Positions 5,422 to 10,672 of a stretch of 10,672 bases of DNA are shown piece after piece. Source of the stretch: Gracilibacteraceae bacterium (lineage in GTDB: Bacteria; Bacillota; Desulfitobacteriia; Desulfitobacteriales; Syntrophobotulaceae); assembly GCA_031263945.1 (NCBI GenBank), contig JAISEW010000172.1, positions 1-10,672 of the forward strand, in the 5' to 3' direction. The position numbers were made by a program, and so were the translations under genes. The stretch's first letter is position 1; every line of letters begins with the position of its first letter. The notes beneath the pieces are model-generated. The model was given only the letters and a program-made list of their open reading frames with translations. It did not search any database and was not told the origin of the DNA.

Positions 5422-5921
5422 TGACTGAGACGGCGTCTGGGGCAAAGGCGGGAAATCCCTGGCTGCGGATAGGGCTGCCCCTGGGGGCGGTGTTCGTCGC
5501 GGACCGTCTCACGAAATATTGGGTGCGCGGGCATATGGACGTCGGAGACAGCGTGCCGGTGATTCCCGGATTTTTCCATCTGACCTATATCCTGAACCCG
5601 GGCGCGGCTTTCGGTTTCCTGCCGGAACAGGGCTGGTTATTTGTCGCCGCCGGCTTTGCCGTGGTCGGCGCGCTGATCGTCTGCCGCCGCCTGATCATGG
5701 CTCTGCCTGTCGCGGCCGGTTGCTGCGTCGGCCTCATCGCCGGTGGCGCGGCCGGTAATTTGTTTGACCGGCTGACTATCGGAGAAGTGGTGGATTTTTT
5801 GGATTTCAAAATCTGGTCCTATATATTCAATCTGGCGGACAGCGCCATCGTCGTCAGCGGAATTTTGCTCTGTCTCATGCTCCTGCGGGAGGAAAAACCA
5901 GCGCCTCAGGCAAAGGAATAA
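5421..5921 (+). CDS. lspA: Lipoprotein signal peptidase (signal peptidase II)
   Basis: LspA is a membrane aspartyl protease that cuts the signal peptide of diacylglyceryl-modified prolipoproteins. The 166-residue protein has four hydrophobic segments (about 15-33, 69-88, 91-111, 136-155). It shows the family motifs in order: ADRLTKYW (27-34), LNPGAAFGF (58-66), GGAAGNLFDR (108-117), VVDFLDF (123-129) and FNLADSAI (136-143). The catalytic pair is D125 and D140. The ATG shares one base with the preceding stop (TGATG) and no clear ribosome binding site is visible, so translation is probably coupled to pduL. It is followed two bases later by rluD, the lspA-rluD pair being common in Bacillota (lspA-ylyB in B. 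subtilis). The hydrophilic start (about 12 residues) and tail (EEKPAPQAKE) are ordinary. Confidence 0.95.
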   Translation: MTETASGAKAGNPWLRIGLPLGAVFVADRLTKYWVRGHMDVGDSVPVIPGFFHLTYILNPGAAFGFLPEQGWLFVAAGFAVVGALIVCRRLIMALPVAAGCCVGLIAGGAAGNLFDRLTIGEVVDFLDFKIWSYIFNLADSAIVVSGILLCLMLLREEKPAPQAKE

Positions 5922-5923
5922 CA

Positions 5924-6916
5924 ATGGAAGAAAATGGATTTATGGCCGGTCTGGAATATGACGTATGGCGGGATGTGGCCCTGGAAGCCGGGATGCGCCT
6001 GGACACGGCGCTGGCGGAGGGGACGGGGCTGAGCCGCAGTTTTATCCAAAATATGATCCAGGCCGCCAGAGTGCGGGTGAACGGGCGGGAGCAAAAAGCC
6101 AATTACCGCCTGAAGCCCGGAGACCGGGCGGCAGTGCGCGTGCCCCCGCCTCCGCTCTCCGTCCTGACGCCGGAAAATATACCTCTGGATATAGTTTATG
6201 AGGACGGGGATCTGCTGGTGGTGAACAAACCGCGGGGCATGGTCACGCACCCGGCTCCGGGCGCCCGGACCGGAACGCTGGTACACGCCCTGCTCCATCA
6301 CGGCCGGGAGCTTTCCTCCCTGAACGGCGCCGCGCGCCCCGGCATAGTTCACCGTATTGATAAAGACACGTCCGGCTTGCTCGTCGTGGCCAAAAACGAC
6401 GCCGCTCATCGCGGGCTGGCCGCCCAGATCCAAGAACATAGTATGCGGCGCCGCTACCGGGCCGTGCTATGGGGACTGGCGCCGGAAGCGTCCGGCACGG
6501 TGGACGCTCCCATCAGCCGCTGCGCGCACGACAGGAAAAAAATGGCAGTACAGCCGGGCCGCGGACGGGCCGCGATAACGCATTACCTGGTTTTGCGCCG
6601 TTTTCCCGGCCGCGGCCCGCAAAAACCCGCCTGCACGGAAATCAGCGCCGGGCTGGAAACGGGCCGCACCCACCAGATAAGAGTGCATATGAACTATATA
6701 GGGCATCCGGTGCTGGGCGATCCTCTTTACGGCGGCCGCGCCCATCCTCTGGCCGCGCGGGGGCAAATGCTGCACGCGGAGACGCTCGGATTCCGCCACC
6801 CGCTCACCGGCGCGGAACTGGAGTTTCAGGCGCCGCTCCCGCCGGATCTCGCGGCGCTGCTCGCGTATTTTTCCGCGCCGGACGAGCGGGATGCTTTGAA
6901 CGGAGCGCCGGAATGA
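5924..6916 (+). CDS. rluD: 23S rRNA pseudouridine synthase, RluD family
   Basis: RluA/RluD-type enzymes isomerise uridines in RNA; RluD modifies helix 69 of 23S rRNA, though family members differ in target. The 330-residue protein has an N-terminal S4 RNA-binding domain (about 24-75, MRLDTALAE to KPGDRAAVRV). The catalytic domain contains HRIDKDTSGLLVVAK (143-157), where D146 is the catalytic aspartate, then KKMAVQPGRGRAAITHY (about 205-221) and LETGRTHQIRVHMNYIGHPV (244-263). The ATG is chosen because AAGGA (5913-5917) lies six bases upstream and it starts two bases after lspA; ATG 5942 is a weaker option. pyrR, which often follows in Bacilli, is absent. The final codons and TGA lie in a sequence closely matching the repeat that ends the first gene of the window. 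Confidence 0.9.
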   Translation: MEENGFMAGLEYDVWRDVALEAGMRLDTALAEGTGLSRSFIQNMIQAARVRVNGREQKANYRLKPGDRAAVRVPPPPLSVLTPENIPLDIVYEDGDLLVVNKPRGMVTHPAPGARTGTLVHALLHHGRELSSLNGAARPGIVHRIDKDTSGLLVVAKNDAAHRGLAAQIQEHSMRRRYRAVLWGLAPEASGTVDAPISRCAHDRKKMAVQPGRGRAAITHYLVLRRFPGRGPQKPACTEISAGLETGRTHQIRVHMNYIGHPVLGDPLYGGRAHPLAARGQMLHAETLGFRHPLTGAELEFQAPLPPDLAALLAYFSAPDERDALNGAPE

Positions 6917-6924
6917 CGGGGAGG
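6901..6924. repeat. Repeat fragment at the end of rluD
   Basis: CCGGAATGACGGG (6908-6920) is identical to 412-424. The six preceding bases CGGAGC also match apart from one inserted G, so about 19 of 20 positions agree when aligned. In both places the TGA inside the motif is the stop codon of the upstream gene. Only the right half of the palindrome is present here. Chance similarity in GC-rich sequence cannot be excluded. Confidence 0.35.
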
Positions 6925-6963
6925 ATTGATTCATTACACTTGAAAATTGTCTTGGAAAAAGCA

Positions 6964-6992
6964 TTGAAAAAAACTTCGGCTGATGGTAAGAT
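6964..6992 (+). promoter_or_regulatory. Candidate sigma-A promoter for tgt
   Basis: TTGAAA (6964-6969) and TAAGAT (6987-6992) are separated by 17 bases in an A-rich stretch between rluD and tgt. The predicted transcription start near 6999 leaves only about 15 bases before the tgt ATG, with a poor ribosome binding site (GCGGGGG at 6996-7002). An alternative -10, GATAAT (6990-6995), gives a 20-base spacer. No preQ1 riboswitch pattern is seen. Confidence 0.5.
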
Positions 6993-7013
6993 AATGCGGG
7001 GGCCTTTGCGGTC

Positions 7014-8153
7014 ATGACAGCCGTGCGCCTGGAAATCATCAAGCGGGACGGCGCTTCCCGCGCCCGCCGCGGCAGACTGCGCACACCGCACGGCTTGGTG
7101 GAAACGCCTTGTTTTATGCCGGTCGGCACGCAGGCGACCGTGAAAGCCATGACCCCGGCCGAACTGCGGAGCGTGGGCGCGGAAATCATCCTCGCCAACA
7201 CTTATCATTTGTATCTGCGGCCGGGAGCGGATCTGATCCGCCGAGCCGGCGGCCTGCATCGTTTCATGCATTGGGACGGCGCCGTCCTGACGGACAGCGG
7301 CGGGTATCAGGTGTTCAGCCTGGGGGCGCTCCGCCGGATCAGTGAGGAAGGCGTGGCTTTTCGCTCTCACTTGGACGGCGCGTCCGTATTTTTGCGTCCG
7401 GAAGACGCGGTGGCCGCGCAGCAGGCTCTGGGAGCGGACGTGATCATGGCTTTTGACGAATGTGTCCCCTACCCCAGCAGCCGCGAGTACACGGCGAATT
7501 CCGCCGCTCTGACGGCCCGCTGGCTGCGGCGTTGTATGCGAGCGGCGCCGGCGGCGGAAGAGCAGGCGCTGTTCGGCATCGTGCAGGGCGGCGTGTACGC
7601 GGATCTGCGCCGCGACTGCGCCCGGGATCTGGCAGGGCTTGATTTGCCCGGATATGGGATCGGCGGTCTCAGCGTGGGGGAACCCAAATCTTTGATGTAT
7701 GAGATGCTGGAGGCGGTCGTGCCTGAATTGCCGGACCATAAGCCGCGCTATCTCATGGGAGTCGGTTCGCCGGATTCGCTGATACAGGGGGTTTTGCGCG
7801 GCGTGGACATGTTTGACTGCGTCCTGCCGACGAGGATCGCCCGTAACGGCACGGCCATGACGCGGACGGGGCGTCTGGTGATAAAAAACGCGCGTTACGC
7901 GGAAGATTTTCTGCCGCTGGACGAGACCTGCGCCTGCGAGACCTGCCGGCACTATTCCCGGGCCTATCTCCGCCATCTTTTCAAAGCGGGAGAGATATTA
8001 GGGGCGAGGCTGCTGACGCTGCATAATATCCATTTCCTGGAAACTATCATGCGGGAAATGCGCGAGGCGATAAGCAGCGATGGTTTAACGGAGTACGGGC
8101 GCCGGTTTCTCGACGTTTACGGTTATTCAGGCAATAAGGAGATGAGTTTTTGA
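7014..8153 (+). CDS. tgt: Queuine/preQ1 tRNA-guanine transglycosylase
   Basis: Bacterial Tgt swaps guanine-34 of GUN-anticodon tRNAs (Asp, Asn, His, Tyr) for preQ1 in the queuosine pathway. The 379-residue length is typical. Visible motifs are TPCFMPVGTQATVKAM (31-46), NTYHLYLRPG (62-71), TDSGGYQVFSL with base-recognition D94 (93-103), FDEC with D148, GIVQGG (188-193), YLMGVG (246-251), and GVDMFDCVLPTR with the nucleophile D268. Zinc ligands are C306, C308, C311 and H337, in spacing identical to characterised enzymes. The ATG gives the expected N-terminus although its ribosome binding site is weak. tgt is commonly followed by yajC and secD/secF, as here; queA, a frequent upstream neighbour, is not in this window. 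Confidence 0.97.
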   Translation: MTAVRLEIIKRDGASRARRGRLRTPHGLVETPCFMPVGTQATVKAMTPAELRSVGAEIILANTYHLYLRPGADLIRRAGGLHRFMHWDGAVLTDSGGYQVFSLGALRRISEEGVAFRSHLDGASVFLRPEDAVAAQQALGADVIMAFDECVPYPSSREYTANSAALTARWLRRCMRAAPAAEEQALFGIVQGGVYADLRRDCARDLAGLDLPGYGIGGLSVGEPKSLMYEMLEAVVPELPDHKPRYLMGVGSPDSLIQGVLRGVDMFDCVLPTRIARNGTAMTRTGRLVIKNARYAEDFLPLDETCACETCRHYSRAYLRHLFKAGEILGARLLTLHNIHFLETIMREMREAISSDGLTEYGRRFLDVYGYSGNKEMSF

Positions 8154-8178
8154 CGGCTGCCTGAGCGTAACATATAAT
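8150..8178 (+). promoter_or_regulatory. Candidate sigma-A promoter for yajC-secDF, -35 overlapping the tgt stop
   Basis: TTGACG (8150-8155) contains the tgt TGA stop (8151-8153). Seventeen bases later comes a perfect TATAAT (8173-8178). The predicted start near 8185 falls inside or next to the AAGGGAGGA ribosome binding site (8182-8190), so the leader would be very short. The 12 bases around the -10 (AACATATAATTA) are identical to those at the spo0A promoter. Confidence 0.55.
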
Positions 8179-8181
8179 TAT

Positions 8182-8190
8182 AAGGGAGGA
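8182..8190 (+). promoter_or_regulatory. Ribosome binding site of yajC
   Basis: AAGGGAGGA lies eight bases before ATG 8199, a strong site. Confidence 0.7.
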
Positions 8191-8198
8191 AAATTTTC

Positions 8199-8579
8199 AT
8201 GGAAACATTAAATGCCGCAGCCAGCGCAGTTGACGCTCCCGCGGCGGCGGCGCCGGGTTTTGGCGGGCAAACCATAATTCTGGTCGTGCTGTTTATCGCG
8301 GTGTTCTATTTTATCGCGATTCGGCCGCAGAACAAACAAATGACGGAAAAACGCGCCATGCTGGGCAGTATCCGCCGGGAAGACACCATCGTCACCATAG
8401 GCGGCATCCACGGCATCGTGGTCAAAGTGGAGGAAGACGAGGATACGCTTTATGTGCGCGTGGCGCCGGGGGTGGAGATCGAGTTTCTGAAAGCGGCTAT
8501 CCAAACCATCACTAATCGCGATTGGCGCGAGGAGTTTCCCCAGTTTCAGAAAAAGGGGCTTTTTGCGCCCAAGAAGTGA
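8199..8579 (+). CDS. yajC: Preprotein translocase accessory subunit YajC
   Basis: YajC is a small single-span membrane protein that associates with SecD-SecF (and YidC) and the SecYEG channel. The 126-residue protein has an Ala/Pro-rich N-terminal tail (1-22), one membrane helix (about 24-41), the hallmark RPQNKQ right after it (42-47), and a compact cytoplasmic domain with VTIGGIHGIVVKV (65-77). The acidic run EEDED (78-82) and the basic tail are ordinary. It is followed 21 bases later by secDF with its own AAGGAG ribosome binding site, and the two are certainly functionally linked and probably co-transcribed. Confidence 0.95.
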   Translation: METLNAAASAVDAPAAAAPGFGGQTIILVVLFIAVFYFIAIRPQNKQMTEKRAMLGSIRREDTIVTIGGIHGIVVKVEEDEDTLYVRVAPGVEIEFLKAAIQTITNRDWREEFPQFQKKGLFAPKK

Positions 8580-8584
8580 CACGG

Positions 8585-8590
8585 AAGGAG
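8585..8590 (+). promoter_or_regulatory. Ribosome binding site of secDF
   Basis: AAGGAG lies ten bases before ATG 8601 in the short yajC-secDF gap. Confidence 0.65.
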
Positions 8591-8600
8591 TAGCGCCAGA

Positions 8601-10672
8601 ATGAATCGCAGGAACGGAGTGAGGATCTTTATCACGGTCGCTCTGGTAGCGGCTATTGTTTATATTTCGATCCCCCGGCTCGCGAGCGAGGAAAGCGGCA
8701 TACCGCTGGGCCTGGATTTGCGCGGCGGCGTGCATTTGGCCTTGCAGGCCGTCCCGAATGAGGGGAGCGAAGTCACCGATGAAAACCTGAACGACTCGCG
8801 AACGGTGATCGAACGCCGCATCAATGAGCTGGGCGTTTCGGAGCCGCATTTGGAAATCGACTACGCCAAAAATCGCCTGATCGTGGAAATCGCCGGCGTT
8901 GATAACCCGGACGACGCGGTGGAGATTTTGCGCACGACGGCTAAACTGACATTTCGCAACAGCGCCGGCGAGATCCTCATGGACGGCACCCACCTCACGC
9001 GGGCGGACGGGCGTGAGGATCGGGATTACGCGACGGGAGCGGTCATCGAGTTCGCGCTGGACAGCGAAGGAACACGGATTTTCGCTGATGTGACCAGTTC
9101 TATGGTCGGGCAGCAGCTGGGCGTTTATCTGGATGAGGATCTTTTGACCAACCCCACGGTGCAGGAGGCGATAACCGGCGGTTCGGGCCGCATTACCGGT
9201 TACGCTTCGCTGGAAGACGCGATGGAGCACGCTGTTTTGCTCCGATCCGGCGCGCTGCCGGTCAGTTTTGACATAGTGGAAAGACGGCAGGTGGGGGCGC
9301 TTCTGGGCAGCGATTCTCTGACCCGCAGTCTGCAGGCCTGCGCGGTGGCGGTCGGTCTCATTTTCATTTTTGTGATCGTCATCTACCGGCTGCCGGGTCT
9401 GGTCGCCTCTTTCTCCATCATCGTCTTTTCTCTCATCGTTCTCTGGCTGCTGAAGCTGATAGGCGCGGTCCTGACCTTGCCCGGGATCGCCGGGTTCGTA
9501 CTCTCTATCGGCATGGCGGTCGATCTGAATATCATCATTTATGAACGCCTGAAAGAAGAACTGCGTATGGGCAAATCGCCGCGCTCGGCGGTGGACGCCG
9601 CTTTCAGCCGGGCTTTCATCACGGTGTTTGACTCGAATATCACCACGTTATTCGCGGCCGGCACGCTTTTCGTCCTCGGCACGTCGATGATAAAAGGATT
9701 CGCGCTGATACTGGCCATCGGTATCCTGACCAGTTTGTTCACGGCCGTCACTTTCTCCCGCATGGTCATGCGCTGGTGCGTGGGTCTCAATCCCCGCGTC
9801 AGCAAAATATGGTTCGGCGTCAAAGAGCGGCCCGCCGCGCAGCCCGTTCCGGCTGAACCGGCGCCGAAAAACAGCGGCCGGCGCAAGGGTAAAAACGAAA
9901 CGGTCGCCGCGATCGAAGGCGAAACATATGAGGATGTCAAAGCCGCGCGGAAACACTATTTCAATATAGTTTCCCGGCGGAAAGCCTGGTATATCATCGC
10001 GGTCATTCTGACGGTCATCTCGATAGGGTCGCTGGCGACGCGCGGTCTGAATCTGGGCATCGATTTTACCGGCGGCACGATTTTGGACGTCACCTTCAAT
10101 GGACCCGTTTCCCAGGAGGCGATATCCTCCGTTTTGGCTGATCAGGGTTTCGCGGGAACGGTGCAGCTCTCGGAAGGCGATACCGCGGCGCTCATCCGTC
10201 TGCCGGAATTGACGAACGACACGCGGGAAGAGTTTTTGACCGCTCTGGCCGGCGCCGGTGAATTTCTCAGCGAAAACGTGCAGGAAGACACGGTCGGCCC
10301 TTCTATCGGCGCCGAGCTCAGGAGTTCGGCTGTCCGGGCCCTCATTGTCTCCACGATACTCATGCTGCTCTACATCGCTTTCCGCTTCCGTCTCAACTAC
10401 GCCATCGCCGGGATCCTGACCTTGCTGCAGGACGTTTTGATCGTGGCGGGAGTTTTCTCCCTGTTCCAGTGGCAGGTCGATTCTACCTTTATCGCGGCGG
10501 TGCTGACCGTTTTTGGTTATGATATCAACGATACGGTGGTCATTTATGACCGTATCCGGGAAAACGAGAAGAAACTGAAGCGGCGGGACAGCATCGAGGA
10601 CATGTTTGACAAGTCGATATGGCAAACGATGGGCCGTTCCGTCAACACGACTCTGGCCATGATGATCGCTCT
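8601..10672 (+). CDS. secDF: Fused protein translocase subunit SecDF, truncated at the window edge
   Basis: SecD and SecF use the proton motive force to pull exported proteins out of the Sec channel. Here one uninterrupted frame of 690 codons contains both, with no stop before the window ends. The SecD half has a first helix (about 8-22), LGLDLRGG (36-43), an outer P1 region, then five helices from about residue 243 to 383, including GMAVDLNIIIYER with D308 (usually GMAVDAN). A hydrophilic Pro/Lys/Arg-rich linker (about 390-450) follows. The SecF half begins with a helix near 462-480, then GIDFTGG (486-492), a second outer domain, more helices and the proton-path motif FGYDINDTVVIYDRIRE containing D641 and D644. 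The last one or two helices and the C-terminus are missing because the sequence ends. B. subtilis also has a fused SecDF, so fusion is not unique. Confidence 0.95.
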   Translation, partial: MNRRNGVRIFITVALVAAIVYISIPRLASEESGIPLGLDLRGGVHLALQAVPNEGSEVTDENLNDSRTVIERRINELGVSEPHLEIDYAKNRLIVEIAGVDNPDDAVEILRTTAKLTFRNSAGEILMDGTHLTRADGREDRDYATGAVIEFALDSEGTRIFADVTSSMVGQQLGVYLDEDLLTNPTVQEAITGGSGRITGYASLEDAMEHAVLLRSGALPVSFDIVERRQVGALLGSDSLTRSLQACAVAVGLIFIFVIVIYRLPGLVASFSIIVFSLIVLWLLKLIGAVLTLPGIAGFVLSIGMAVDLNIIIYERLKEELRMGKSPRSAVDAAFSRAFITVFDSNITTLFAAGTLFVLGTSMIKGFALILAIGILTSLFTAVTFSRMVMRWCVGLNPRVSKIWFGVKERPAAQPVPAEPAPKNSGRRKGKNETVAAIEGETYEDVKAARKHYFNIVSRRKAWYIIAVILTVISIGSLATRGLNLGIDFTGGTILDVTFNGPVSQEAISSVLADQGFAGTVQLSEGDTAALIRLPELTNDTREEFLTALAGAGEFLSENVQEDTVGPSIGAELRSSAVRALIVSTILMLLYIAFRFRLNYAIAGILTLLQDVLIVAGVFSLFQWQVDSTFIAAVLTVFGYDINDTVVIYDRIRENEKKLKRRDSIEDMFDKSIWQTMGRSVNTTLAMMIA

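Noticed and set aside
6917..7013. preQ1 riboswitch upstream of tgt
   Set aside because: The A-rich stretch AAAAAAACTT recalls the preQ1-I tail, but no preceding stem with the conserved loop is present and a sigma-A box pair accounts for the AT-rich sequence.
6804..7976. Minus-strand open frame of 390 codons opposite tgt
   Set aside because: It overlaps the complete Tgt with catalytic and zinc residues, and its composition is that of a shadow frame.
9648..10625. Minus-strand open frame of 325 codons opposite secDF
   Set aside because: secDF on the + strand has all family motifs across this region. The antisense frame is rich in Arg, Asp and Gln with no known motif.
10330..10672. secDF as a broken gene
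   Set aside because: The frame is intact up to the last base; the missing C-terminus is due to the window edge, not to a stop or frameshift.

Overview
The window looks like chromosomal housekeeping DNA from an endospore-lineage Bacillota. The evidence is a full-length Spo0A, Gram-positive-type gene order (nadK-recN-spo0A, lspA-rluD, tgt-yajC-secDF), AGGAGG-type ribosome binding sites, and TTG/GTG starts. Base composition is GC-rich by eye. A Negativicutes or Peptococcia-like anaerobe is plausible, but this is a guess from gene content; no 16S or other decisive marker is present. Every confident gene is on the + strand. There are no tRNA or rRNA genes, CRISPR arrays or transposases, and no gene-free stretch over 300 bases.

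Layout. Positions 1-420 hold the end of an unrecognised membrane protein. Its last codons and stop lie inside a palindromic repeat. Positions 421-667 are non-coding and contain several short hairpin repeats, followed by a near-perfect sigma-A promoter for nadK (NAD kinase). Then come recN (SMC-like DNA repair ATPase), an acyl-ACP thioesterase in the slot where many Bacillota carry spoIVB, and spo0A, which has its own composite promoter region. Next are a stand-alone PduL-type phosphotransacylase, lspA (signal peptidase II) and rluD (23S rRNA pseudouridine synthase), packed closely enough to be one transcript. A 97-base gap with a candidate promoter precedes tgt (queuosine tRNA-guanine transglycosylase). 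yajC and a fused secDF follow, with a second candidate promoter whose -35 overlaps the tgt stop. secDF runs off the right edge.

How the genes fit together. Three themes are interleaved: replication/repair and cofactor supply (nadK, recN); acyl/acetyl metabolism and sporulation control (thioesterase, spo0A, pduL); and RNA modification with protein export and lipoprotein maturation (lspA, rluD, tgt, yajC, secDF). I found no clearly undescribed multi-gene system. The best leads are the spo0A upstream region (sigma-A and sigma-H-like elements with a 0A-box-like site), replacement of spoIVB by a thioesterase, the spo0A-pduL adjacency, and the repeat that forms the end of a coding sequence.
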